The notes under the pieces were generated by a model. It saw nothing but the letters and a program-made list of their open reading frames with translations. It did no database searches and was not told the DNA's origin. A stretch of 64,000 nt of DNA, from contig NZ_BMYF01000023.1 of NCBI RefSeq assembly GCF_014652135.1, positions 1-64,000 of the forward strand. The letters are read 5' to 3'. A program made the translations under genes and the position numbers. This document shows positions 47,323 to 56,319 of this stretch, in pieces (within the stretch, counting starts at the first letter, position 1; each line of letters starts with the position of its first letter). Source of the stretch: Mongoliitalea lutea (lineage in GTDB: Bacteria; Bacteroidota; Bacteroidia; Cytophagales; Cyclobacteriaceae).

Positions 47323-50300
47323 AGCACAATCCAAGATATATACTCAAGCACCTTTCTGTCCGTGTACCCTGGCACGATAACGGCTGGAACGGCAGTATTT
47401 GCAACAACCCCAAAGCCAATGGTGCTTGTTTGATTTTAAAAAATTGTGCCCTCAATCGTAATGATGAACAAGAGCAGGCATTGGCAGGCAAACTTTTGAG
47501 TGATTTATCCGAAGAGCAATATCCGGTGTGCATTGGTGAAAGGGCTACGTTTATGGCTCCTTTTGGCATAAACAAAACATTGAAGCATCCCTATGCACTC
47601 AGTTCACCCAATACACACGGGCATTTGAAACCCACACGGGTTCAGTTTCCTGCTTTTGGTGCAGCAGCAGTGCCTTACCATTGGATGCTGAAAGAAAATG
47701 CCAAAGAAAAAACTGCCCTATATGAATTAAACTATGATGAAGCCAAAGAACCGCAATTGGACTGGGCTACCAACGGTGGCGACCATTGGGTGCAGGAAAT
47801 TGGCAATCAAAAAGCCTTACTCAATTGCTTCTTTGAGCATTTGCAAGAAGATACTTCTTTGGTTTTCTTTTATGCCAAGCAAGTGCCCTTTGTGGAAGAA
47901 TCAGGCAGGGTGCTGGCAGGTGTGGGCAAAATCAATAAAATCATAGCTTCAGAAGCTTACGAAGGCAGCAACAACCGCTTTGGTGCAGCCTATTGGGAGC
48001 ATATGATTTTACATACCATTCGCAAGGATGGGAAAAACGGCTTTTTGTTGCCTTATCACGCAGCTATTGAATACCAAGAAGAAACCCCGAGTTTTGATGT
48101 AGCTGAATTGGCCGTAGTTGTTCCCAACGATAAACGTTTTGAGTTTTCGTATGGCACTGAGCACGTGAGTAACGACAGTGCTATCAGGGTTTTATTAGAC
48201 TGCATCAAATCATTGGAAAAAGCTGAAGCTTTAGGAATAGGCGAAAACCATCAGGCAAGCATCCAATGGATACACAATGAAATTGCACAACTCGAAAAAC
48301 TCAGAGGTGCCTATCCGGGTATGGGTGCAGCACTTTGTGCTTTTGGCATTGAAAAAGGACATTTTGTTTCAGCCGAAATCATCAACCAACTGAAAGATGA
48401 CAAGGATAACCCTTGGTTGCTTTTTGAAAAGGCATTGGACGATTCCAAAGGTATTTTATCAGATGCCGTGGCAGGTTTAATTCCCTTCAACTCCAATAAA
48501 CTTTACAAACGCTTAAAAGAAAAAGCCACTCCCACACGCATAAAGTTTTTGCATTTGCTGAGCCGTTTCGATTTAAGTATAGAGCAAGCAAAATTTCTGT
48601 TTGTAGAAGAAGAAAGGGAAGCCTTGGGCATCATTCGCAAAGACGAAGAATACCTGAGCAATCCTTATTTGATTTATGAAGATCTACGCTTTACCCTCAC
48701 ACCGGTAGCACTCAGCACCATTGATTTGGGGCTGTATTTAAAAAACGCACCTGATAATATATTGCCCGACCAATTGGTGTATGATGATCCCTTTGACATA
48801 CACCGCATCAGAGCCATTACCATTCAGCAATTGGAGTATGCAGCCATACAAGGTCATACCCTATTGCCACGTAAAGAAATCATCAAAAAAATAAGAGATC
48901 TTTCCCTTTCACCCGCTTGTGGCATCAACAGCGATTATTACGAACTGGCAGAAGAGTGTTTTGCAGGAAGCATTGTGTTGGAAGAAATGAAAGATGGTGA
49001 AAGAGCCTATCAGTTACAACGCTTTGCTGAAACCAGAAAAATCATCAGTCAAAAAATAAGTGATAGGGTCAATGGTAAGCGTTTGCCACTTACTGCCGAT
49101 TGGTTAAATCTGTTGGATGAATCATTAAAACCCTTCACGAAAGGCGAACCCGACACGCAGGAACTGAATGCAAGGAAAGAAAAAGCGGCAGCCTTAAAGG
49201 AAATTGCCGAAGCTCGTTTCTCGGTTTTGATAGGTCCGGCAGGCACAGGAAAAACTACTTTGCTCACCATTTTAGCAGGACAAAAAGAAGTTGAAAATAA
49301 TGGCGTATTGCTTCTAGCTCCAACGGGAAAAGCAAGAGTAAGAATGGAAGAAGTAGCAAAGAACCTGCAAGTAACTGCTAAAACTTTGGCTCAATTTCTA
49401 TCTGGCTATGGCAGATACAACGGAGAAATTCAGCAATATGTGCTTTCAGAGAGATACTGCGAAGGTCAATACGAAACCGTGATATTGGATGAAGCCTCAA
49501 TGCTCACCGAAGAAATGCTGGCCACTACAATGGATTGCCTGAAAGGAGTCAAGCGTTTCATTTTGGTTGGCGACCACAGGCAATTGCCGCCCATTGGAGC
49601 AGGTCGTCCTTTTGTAGATATTATCCACCACCTAAAGCCCGAGGGGATTGAAACGGCATTTCCACGAGTAGGAAAAGGTTATGCAGAGTTAACCATCAAA
49701 CGCAGACAAGGCGGCTCTAAACGGGAAGATTTGCAATTGGCCGAATGGTTCAGTGGCGAAAGTTTAGAACCGGGAGCCGACAGCATCATCAATCAGATTT
49801 TGACCACCCCAAACTCGCAATACCTGCGAATGGAAAGTTGGGAAAATGAAGCAGAGTTTGACAAAGTATTTGAAAAGGTACTGGTAGAAGAATTGGGATT
49901 GAGTGGAATTGAAGATGTACAAACCTTTAATAAAACACTTGGGTCTAATGATGGCAGGTATTTTAACTTCAAAGAAGCCGCCAATAAAGCTGAGTCTTGG
50001 CAAATTCTTTCTCCCATTCGCGAAAAAGTGTTTGGTGTTAGAGCCATCAATCGAAAAATTCACAAGCTATTCAGGGAAGACAAAGTAAAATATGCCCGGG
50101 ATAGATATGGGAAAATCCCTTCGCCTATTGGCTTGGAAGAAATCGTGTATGGTGACAAAGTCATCAATCTCTTCAATGCAAAACGAAATCCCAAAGATGT
50201 TTGGCCTAATGCAGATGCATTGAATTATGTGGCCAATGGAGAAATTGGAATGGTAATCGGTCAATTCAAGACTGCTAAAATGACCTTCAAAGGAAAGCCG

Positions 50301-51062
50301 CAGAATACGGAAATTGAATTTACTTCTCAAAAGGGGTTTAAGTATTCATTCAAGTCTTGGGAATTTAAAGAAGAAAAAAATAATCCTTTAGAGTTAGCTT
50401 ATGCATTAACGGTTCACAAAGCACAAGGTAGTGAATTTGGGAAAATATTTTTAGTTATTCCAAATCCTTGTTTCCTGCTTTCACGGGAAATGCTTTACAC
50501 GTCATTGACCCGCCAAAAAGACAAAGTCATTCTCTTATTTCAGGGCAATGCATTTGATATAAAAGGATTGGCATCACCATTAAAATCGGATGCGCTCAAA
50601 CGTATCACCAACCTGTTTGTAAAACCGGAATTAGTAGAAGTGGAAGGCCAGTACCTTGAAAAGAATCTAATTCACCAGGCCAGTGATGGCAAAATGCTCC
50701 GTTCAAAAAGCGAGTTGATGATTTATCAACGCCTTATTGACAACAAGCTAAATCCACTGTACGAAAAGAAACTCACCATTAAGGAAGTAGAAAAGCTTCC
50801 CGATTTCACCATTGAAAACGAAGAGTCGGGCAAAGTGTATTTTTGGGAGCACTGCGGAATGTTGTTTGATGCTGAATACAAACAGCGTTGGGAAGAAAAA
50901 TACCAATGGTATAAAGAAAACGACATTCTGGAAAAAGGTGGAGCAAACGGCACTTTAATCGTAACCGAAGACAAAGCCTTTGAAATGGAAGATGGAAGTG
51001 TGCGTGGGGCAATCTCTGTAAAGGAGATAGATGAAATAATTGCAAAGTTTTTTAAGAGATAA
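47319..51062 (+). CDS. RecD-like SF1 helicase with N-terminal extension and C-terminal nuclease-like domain
   Basis: The 1247-residue protein starts with a unique region of about 550 residues (SVRVPWHDNGWNGSICNNP; RFGAAYWEHMILHT). The helicase core follows: Walker A IGPAGTGKTTLL (about residue 636), Walker B VILDEASMLTEEML (about 723), VGDHRQLPPIGAGR, and a RecD-type C-terminal ALTVHKAQGSEF. The last 120 or so residues (LRSKSELMIYQRL, KLPDFTIENEESG, YFWEHCGML) have the order of conserved residues of a PD-(D/E)xK-like nuclease. RecD-family helicases move 5' to 3' on DNA. The gene lies between hsdS and hsdR, overlaps the preceding gene by 4 bases and precedes hsdR by 3, so it probably feeds into the same defence. 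Confidence 0.85.
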   Translation: MKHNPRYILKHLSVRVPWHDNGWNGSICNNPKANGACLILKNCALNRNDEQEQALAGKLLSDLSEEQYPVCIGERATFMAPFGINKTLKHPYALSSPNTHGHLKPTRVQFPAFGAAAVPYHWMLKENAKEKTALYELNYDEAKEPQLDWATNGGDHWVQEIGNQKALLNCFFEHLQEDTSLVFFYAKQVPFVEESGRVLAGVGKINKIIASEAYEGSNNRFGAAYWEHMILHTIRKDGKNGFLLPYHAAIEYQEETPSFDVAELAVVVPNDKRFEFSYGTEHVSNDSAIRVLLDCIKSLEKAEALGIGENHQASIQWIHNEIAQLEKLRGAYPGMGAALCAFGIEKGHFVSAEIINQLKDDKDNPWLLFEKALDDSKGILSDAVAGLIPFNSNKLYKRLKEKATPTRIKFLHLLSRFDLSIEQAKFLFVEEEREALGIIRKDEEYLSNPYLIYEDLRFTLTPVALSTIDLGLYLKNAPDNILPDQLVYDDPFDIHRIRAITIQQLEYAAIQGHTLLPRKEIIKKIRDLSLSPACGINSDYYELAEECFAGSIVLEEMKDGERAYQLQRFAETRKIISQKISDRVNGKRLPLTADWLNLLDESLKPFTKGEPDTQELNARKEKAAALKEIAEARFSVLIGPAGTGKTTLLTILAGQKEVENNGVLLLAPTGKARVRMEEVAKNLQVTAKTLAQFLSGYGRYNGEIQQYVLSERYCEGQYETVILDEASMLTEEMLATTMDCLKGVKRFILVGDHRQLPPIGAGRPFVDIIHHLKPEGIETAFPRVGKGYAELTIKRRQGGSKREDLQLAEWFSGESLEPGADSIINQILTTPNSQYLRMESWENEAEFDKVFEKVLVEELGLSGIEDVQTFNKTLGSNDGRYFNFKEAANKAESWQILSPIREKVFGVRAINRKIHKLFREDKVKYARDRYGKIPSPIGLEEIVYGDKVINLFNAKRNPKDVWPNADALNYVANGEIGMVIGQFKTAKMTFKGKPQNTEIEFTSQKGFKYSFKSWEFKEEKNNPLELAYALTVHKAQGSEFGKIFLVIPNPCFLLSREMLYTSLTRQKDKVILLFQGNAFDIKGLASPLKSDALKRITNLFVKPELVEVEGQYLEKNLIHQASDGKMLRSKSELMIYQRLIDNKLNPLYEKKLTIKEVEKLPDFTIENEESGKVYFWEHCGMLFDAEYKQRWEEKYQWYKENDILEKGGANGTLIVTEDKAFEMEDGSVRGAISVKEIDEIIAKFFKR

Positions 51063-51065
51063 GAT

Positions 51066-54000
51066 ATGATTTTAAGTAACGACAATAAATACAGGGGCAA
51101 CCTGGGCAATACCCTCAAGCTGGACGAATACAGCCACGTTGAAAAACCATTTTTGGAGCAACTGGCAGGCTTGGGTTGGGATGTGCTGGAGCTAAAAATG
51201 CAGCAAGAACCCGGGCAGAGTTTCAGAACTTCGTTTTCGGAAGTGGTGCTCAAGGCCAAACTGCGGGAAGCATTGATGAAAATCAATCCGTTTCTCACGC
51301 CTGCACAGGTGGACGAACTGGAACGAAAAATCACCACATTTCAAAAAAACAGTCTGCTCGAAAACAACCAACAGGTGCTGCACTACCTGCTGGAAAATAC
51401 CACCGTATCGAAAAACGAACAAACAGGCGAACTCAGCCCTACGGTGCGGTTTATTGATTTTGAAAACTTGGCGAACAACAGCTTTGTAGCCATTTCGCAG
51501 TTCAAAGTAAGCGTTACGGGAACCGACCACCACATCATTCCCGATATGGTGTTATTTGTAAATGGCTTGCCCGTGGTGGTGGTAGAAGCCAAATCATCCA
51601 AAGTAAAAGAACCCATACCAGAAGCCATTGACCAACTGATGCGCTACTCCGAGCAGCGTGGCGACACAGGCGAAGGCAACAAAGAACTGTTTTACTACAA
51701 TCAGATATTGGTAACTACCTGCCGCACCGAAGCGAAGTTTGGCACCATCACCACACGCATAGAAAAACATTTTTACCGATGGACAGACCCATATCCCAAA
51801 ACGCTCAATGATTTGGTACACGGGCAATCCTCACCCAATGACCAACAGCGATTGGTGGCGGGAATGCTCGACCGAAGGAACCTGCTAGACATTATCCGTG
51901 TATTCACCGTATTTGCCACCAACGACAAAGGACAGAAAATCAAAATTGTGGGTAGATACCAACAGTTTCGTGCGGTAAAAATTGCTACGCAACGCCTGAT
52001 AGAAGGCAAAAACCCAATGGAACGGGGGGGGATAATTTGGCACACGCAAGGTTCGGGCAAATCGCTTACAATGATGTTTATGGTGCGGGAAATGAAACTC
52101 CGACCCGAACTGATGTCGTGGAAAATCATTTTTGTTACTGACCGCACGCAATTAGAAGAACAACTTACTGAAACAGGGCAAAGTATAGGCTTTACTATTA
52201 AGACGGCTACGTTTATTGATCCTAAAAAGGAGCCTAATGGGCAAAGCCTAAAAGAGTTATTAAGGAATGATAACTCAGATTTGGTGATGGCAATGATTCA
52301 CAAGTTTCAGGAAAACGGAGATTTATCAGGTTTGGAAATCTTCCCTGAGCTGAACAGCAGCCACAATATTTTGGTGATGACAGATGAAGCCCACAGGTCG
52401 CAGTATTCATTATTGGCGGCCAACCTTGATCGTGCAATACCGAATGCAACCTCAATCGGTTTCACTGGAACACCCACCGCCAAAACAGAGAAGAAATACA
52501 AGGACTATATAGACAAATACACAATGCGTCAGGCCATAGATGATGGCGTAACCCTGGAAATTGTGTACGAAGGCTTTACCCACAATGCCGAAGTAGAAGA
52601 CAAGCAAGGAATGGACGATAAGTTTGCAGATGTATTCAGCGAATATCAGCTCACCGAACGCTTGCAGATATTGGGCTTTGGCAGCCGTGATGCGTATCTG
52701 GACAGTATGAGTACCATAATGGACAAAGCCAAAAGTATGGTGAACCATTATGTAGAACATATTTTTTCGGGTGGCTTCAAAGCTCAAATTGTAGCCAATT
52801 CAAGGATTGCAGCCGTTCGATACAAAGCCGCCATTGATGCCGCACTCAAAGCAAAAATTACAGAGTTGGAAGTTGACAATCCTATGCTGGTTAAACTTGA
52901 TGTGCTGAGAACCTTAGAAACAGCCGTAGTGATTTCGGGCAGTCACAATGACGAACTGGAAATAAAAGCCTACACCAATGCTAACTACCACAAAAAGAGC
53001 ATCAAACGATTCAAATTGCCTTTTGGCAAAACAGACGAAGAAGACAAGAGCCTGAACGGCAATGTGGGTATTGTTATCGTGAACAATATGCTCCTCACGG
53101 GTTTTGATGCTCCCATTGAGCAGGTAATGTATTTGGATAGGGTAATTGTTGCCCACAACCTTTTACAAACTATAGCAAGGGTAAACCGAGTTGGCCCCGA
53201 AGGCAAAGACAAAGGTTTTGTGGTGGATTATGTAGGCGTAGGGCATCACCTCAAACGGGCATTGGATGTATATGCCGAAAAAGAATTGCAGGAAATTGTG
53301 GACTGCATTTCGGATGATGATGCCGAATTAAACGATTTAATAAAAGCACATCAGGATATTTGGAATTTCCTGAAAGTTTACGGTTTGGAAGACCTTTCGG
53401 ATTCTGATGCCTTTTTTGATGTTTTTTATGATGAAGACATCCGCTTTGAATACATCAAGTTGTACAATACGCTAACAAGTTGTTTCAATAACGTTCTACC
53501 ACGCAAAGAAGCCCTGGAGTTTTTCAACGACTGGAAAGCTTTTACAGAAATCAATGCCTTGGCAAACAAACATTTCCGTGATGGCAGATTTAGTATGAAA
53601 GGCATCCCGCCCAAGCTACGAGCCATTGCAGACGAGTATCTAATCTCCAAAGGCATTGAGCAACAAGTTGCTCCTATCTCCATCATTGCAGACGACTTTT
53701 TTAATAAAGTAGTCGCCACCAAAAAACGAGAAAAGACCAAAGCTGCCGAAGTAGAACACGCCATTCGCCACTTCATAGATTTGAATATTGATGAAGACCC
53801 GGAGTTGTTTGCCTCCTTTGCTCAAGCATTAGAAGAAATTCTGAAAAACTTCAAAGGCAACTGGAAGCTGATTTATGAGGAGTTGGAAAAATTGAGAGAG
53901 AAAATCAAGAACCGAGAAAAAGAAGAAACCTATGGTTTAGACCGCAAAAAGCAGATGCCATTCTTCCGCATTTTCAAAGCCGAGTTGTTCGACAATCGGG

Positions 54001-54254
54001 ATTTGTCAGAAGACGAAATTGCACGAAACGTAAACTTAACGCAGCACATTTTCAACTTGGTTGCCACTGAAATAAAATTGACAGGCTTTTGGGATAGCAC
54101 CCCTGCACAGTTGAAATTGAAAGCGGAATTGCAGAAAATGCTTTTATCGCCTGAGTTCAAAGACTTGCCCAACATCATCATCAAGCGAAATGAAATCATT
54201 TCGAGAATAATGGAATTAGCGAAAACCAATCATTTCAAAATAGTGAACGAGTAA
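51066..54254 (+). CDS. hsdR: Type I restriction endonuclease subunit HsdR
   Basis: The protein has 1062 residues. The N-terminal nuclease domain carries the PD-(D/E)xK residues: Asp in HHIIPDMVLF (about residue 158) and Glu-Lys in VVVEAKSSK (about 174). The SF2 translocase domain has Walker A HTQGSGKSLTMMF (about 327), the DEAH-type MTDEAHRSQY (about 438), GFTGTPT, and a late QTIARVNRVGPEGK motif. HsdR cuts unmethylated DNA after translocation when bound to HsdM/HsdS. All key residues are intact. It starts 3 bases after the RecD-like gene and its stop overlaps the next start (TAATG), so the locus is one operon. Confidence 0.95.
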   Translation: MILSNDNKYRGNLGNTLKLDEYSHVEKPFLEQLAGLGWDVLELKMQQEPGQSFRTSFSEVVLKAKLREALMKINPFLTPAQVDELERKITTFQKNSLLENNQQVLHYLLENTTVSKNEQTGELSPTVRFIDFENLANNSFVAISQFKVSVTGTDHHIIPDMVLFVNGLPVVVVEAKSSKVKEPIPEAIDQLMRYSEQRGDTGEGNKELFYYNQILVTTCRTEAKFGTITTRIEKHFYRWTDPYPKTLNDLVHGQSSPNDQQRLVAGMLDRRNLLDIIRVFTVFATNDKGQKIKIVGRYQQFRAVKIATQRLIEGKNPMERGGIIWHTQGSGKSLTMMFMVREMKLRPELMSWKIIFVTDRTQLEEQLTETGQSIGFTIKTATFIDPKKEPNGQSLKELLRNDNSDLVMAMIHKFQENGDLSGLEIFPELNSSHNILVMTDEAHRSQYSLLAANLDRAIPNATSIGFTGTPTAKTEKKYKDYIDKYTMRQAIDDGVTLEIVYEGFTHNAEVEDKQGMDDKFADVFSEYQLTERLQILGFGSRDAYLDSMSTIMDKAKSMVNHYVEHIFSGGFKAQIVANSRIAAVRYKAAIDAALKAKITELEVDNPMLVKLDVLRTLETAVVISGSHNDELEIKAYTNANYHKKSIKRFKLPFGKTDEEDKSLNGNVGIVIVNNMLLTGFDAPIEQVMYLDRVIVAHNLLQTIARVNRVGPEGKDKGFVVDYVGVGHHLKRALDVYAEKELQEIVDCISDDDAELNDLIKAHQDIWNFLKVYGLEDLSDSDAFFDVFYDEDIRFEYIKLYNTLTSCFNNVLPRKEALEFFNDWKAFTEINALANKHFRDGRFSMKGIPPKLRAIADEYLISKGIEQQVAPISIIADDFFNKVVATKKREKTKAAEVEHAIRHFIDLNIDEDPELFASFAQALEEILKNFKGNWKLIYEELEKLREKIKNREKEETYGLDRKKQMPFFRIFKAELFDNRDLSEDEIARNVNLTQHIFNLVATEIKLTGFWDSTPAQLKLKAELQKMLLSPEFKDLPNIIIKRNEIISRIMELAKTNHFKIVNE

Positions 54255-54928
54255 TGGTAATTGAGTATCAGGTAAAATATTCCAACCGCAAGACCCTTAA
54301 CATATCCGTTGAAAGGGACAAGAGTATTGTTGTTCGTGCTCCGCATTACCTCACAGCCGACAAGATTGATAAAATTGTTCAATCGAAAAGGCAATGGATA
54401 AAAGAGAAACTGAACCACGCTCAGAAATATCCTTTGGTTACAGAGAGCAAAGAATTTGTAAGTGGAGAAACGCTGATGTACTTGGGCAAAAACTATCAGT
54501 TGCTCGTAATTGATGAAGAATTTGATGGCATTGAGTTTGAACAACGTTTCAAAATTTCAAAAGCTAATCAGCACAAAGCCAATGAGCTATTTAAAAAGTG
54601 GTATTTAAAACAAGCCTTGATAAAGATTGAACCTTTAGCGACCAAATACGCAAAGAGTCTGGGTGTACAATATAATCAGTTCAAGACATCAGAAATGAAA
54701 TACAGATGGGGTTCTTGCACACCTGCCAATAATATCATTTTCAATTGGCGAATCATAAAAGCTCCAATGTATGTTTTAGAGTATTTAGTAGCCCACGAGC
54801 TAGTTCACTTGATTGAGAACAACCACACGCCAAGATTTTGGAACATTCTTTCTATTCAAGTACCCAACTATGAAAAGGCAAAGAATTGGTTGAAGAAAAA
54901 TGGACAACTTTTAGAAATTGATTTTTAA
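54254..54928 (+). CDS. YgjP/SprT-like M48-type metallopeptidase domain protein
   Basis: The 224-residue protein has an N-terminal beta domain (IEYQVKYSNRKTLNISVERD). The zinc peptidase motif is VAHELVHLIENNHTPRFW (HExxH with a downstream His, about residues 180-197). Upstream is the RWGSCTPANNIIFNWR block typical of YgjP (DUF45) proteins. The family is often the last gene of type I restriction operons, though its function there is not established. It overlaps hsdR by one base and ends the coupled operon. The catalytic HELVH is intact. Confidence 0.9.
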   Translation: MVIEYQVKYSNRKTLNISVERDKSIVVRAPHYLTADKIDKIVQSKRQWIKEKLNHAQKYPLVTESKEFVSGETLMYLGKNYQLLVIDEEFDGIEFEQRFKISKANQHKANELFKKWYLKQALIKIEPLATKYAKSLGVQYNQFKTSEMKYRWGSCTPANNIIFNWRIIKAPMYVLEYLVAHELVHLIENNHTPRFWNILSIQVPNYEKAKNWLKKNGQLLEIDF

Positions 54929-55263
54929 TGATTCTGAAAGTTTATTTTATATTTCAAGAAAAGTATTCGGAATTTTTCAATTTTTAAATCAAGGATATGA
55001 TGCAAACTAGTAATTAGGGTAAAGCTTATAACCCTTATTTATTTGAAACTCTTTTTAGACATAATTATTTTGAGCAAATCCAAATTTATGATGTTATTTG
55101 ATTTAGTAAACAACAAAAAGTTTGTATTATTGATAAAACGCTCGTATATAAAATCAAAATCTTGTATAAATGCTAATGGGGTATCCGGTTAATCATTATT
55201 TGTTTTTTGAAAATCTGGCAAGAGAAAATCAAGAAAATATTGAGTCATGGTTTGGTTTTAATT

Positions 55264-55271
55264 TTTCCTTA
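55264..55271. repeat. Left 8-bp target site duplication of the IS1595-family element
   Basis: TTTCCTTA lies immediately before the left terminal inverted repeat and is repeated exactly at 56312-56319. Eight bases is the normal duplication size for IS1595-family elements. Confidence 0.85.
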
Positions 55272-56311
55272 TATGAATATCCGCCTACATACAAGTGGGC
55301 AAATTTTATACTTTGACAATAAGTGTCAATAACTTTCAGGGCTGAATTGTAAGTGTTTAATTGGCTGTAAATAAATAAGAAGGCCATGAATATTCTACAA
55401 TTCAATGAAAGATATCCTGATGAGGCAAGTTGCATCCATTACTTGAAGGAACAAAGGGAAAGAGAAGGTGTCATATGCAAGAAATGTAATTCCAGGGATC
55501 ACTACTGGCTTAATTCCCTCAATATGTTCCAATGTAAACATTGTGAATTTAGGACAGGGCTGAAAAATGGTACTATTATGGAAAACAGTAAGTTGCCATT
55601 GAGGACCTGGTTGCTTGCAATGACACTTGTAAGTGCAACCAAGAAGGGATTTAGCTGCCTTGAACTACAGAGGCAGATGGGTCATAGCAGATACGAGACT
55701 GTTTTCAGACTGTATCACAAGCTCCGGGAAGCAATGGGTAAACGTGACAGCCAATATAAACTTGAGGATATGGTCGAATATGATGAGGCTTTTGTAAGCA
55801 AGGCAACAAAATCTTCCGAAAAGACGAAGCTGAAGAAAGGCCGTGGAAGCCAAAAACAAGCTTCAGTCGCTGTTATGGCTGAATCATCTATTCTTGAAGA
55901 CTTAATTACCGGAGAAAAGGACAAAAGCTGCAGATATTTCAAGATGGTCAAAATAGATAACTTGAAGGCAAAAACAGCCGAAAAACTGATAAAAGGACTG
56001 ATAGACAAAAAAGCCGTGCTCCAGACTGATGAAAGTACGACTTATTCTAACATAGAAGATTGTATCGATGTTCATGTAAGCGAACTATCCTCCACAAAAG
56101 AGGGCAAGTTCAACCTCAAATGGGCACATATAGCAATAAGCAACCTTAAAAGGGATCTAACGAAGTACCATATGGTTTCAGAAAAGATGCTTCAAAACTA
56201 TCTCAATGAATTCTGCTATAAACTAAACAGAAGATACTTTGGTGAAAAACTCTTTGACAGACTGGTTATTGCAAGCATTTGCCCCTACTTGTATACAAGC
56301 GGATAATCATA
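55272..56311 (+). mobile_element. IS1595-family insertion sequence, complete
   Basis: The element is 1040 bp. Its left end, TATGAATATCCGCCTACATA, and the inverse of its right end, TATGATTATCCGCTTGTATA, match as imperfect terminal repeats of about 35 bases, and continue to match through ACAAGT. An 8-bp duplication (TTTCCTTA) flanks it. One transposase gene fills the interior, and its stop codon lies within the right terminal repeat. The element appears intact and so may be active or recently inserted. It interrupts a 476-codon gene. Confidence 0.9.
55386..56306 (+). CDS. IS1595-family transposase (ISXO2-like)
   Basis: The 306-residue transposase has an N-terminal zinc-ribbon (CKKCNSRDHYW with MFQCKHCEFRTG). 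It is followed by the ISXO2-like catalytic domain with acidic residues in VEYDEAF (about residue 129) and LQTDESTTY (about 213). The third position is the Asn-containing HIAISNLKRDL segment (about 248). The family cuts and pastes DNA through a DDN/E-type active site. The open frame is full length with no break, and the stop codon TAA overlaps the right terminal repeat. The nearest insertion of known phase is into the gene it splits. Confidence 0.9.
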   Translation: MNILQFNERYPDEASCIHYLKEQREREGVICKKCNSRDHYWLNSLNMFQCKHCEFRTGLKNGTIMENSKLPLRTWLLAMTLVSATKKGFSCLELQRQMGHSRYETVFRLYHKLREAMGKRDSQYKLEDMVEYDEAFVSKATKSSEKTKLKKGRGSQKQASVAVMAESSILEDLITGEKDKSCRYFKMVKIDNLKAKTAEKLIKGLIDKKAVLQTDESTTYSNIEDCIDVHVSELSSTKEGKFNLKWAHIAISNLKRDLTKYHMVSEKMLQNYLNEFCYKLNRRYFGEKLFDRLVIASICPYLYTSG

Positions 56312-56319
56312 TTTCCTTA
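56312..56319. repeat. Right 8-bp target site duplication of the IS1595-family element
   Basis: TTTCCTTA immediately follows the right terminal repeat and is identical to 55264-55271. Confidence 0.85.

Noticed and set aside
35601-54928. Assigning the helicase plus methylase genes as a DISARM system
   Set aside because: The DUF1998 helicase is present, but no separate DrmB or PLD-type DrmC gene exists, and the methylase belongs to a complete hsdMSR set.
56239-56319. Start of the 469-residue frame inside the insertion sequence
   Set aside because: Codons before 56320 are out-of-frame transposase DNA and the terminal repeat; the true N-terminus is at 55170 upstream of the element.
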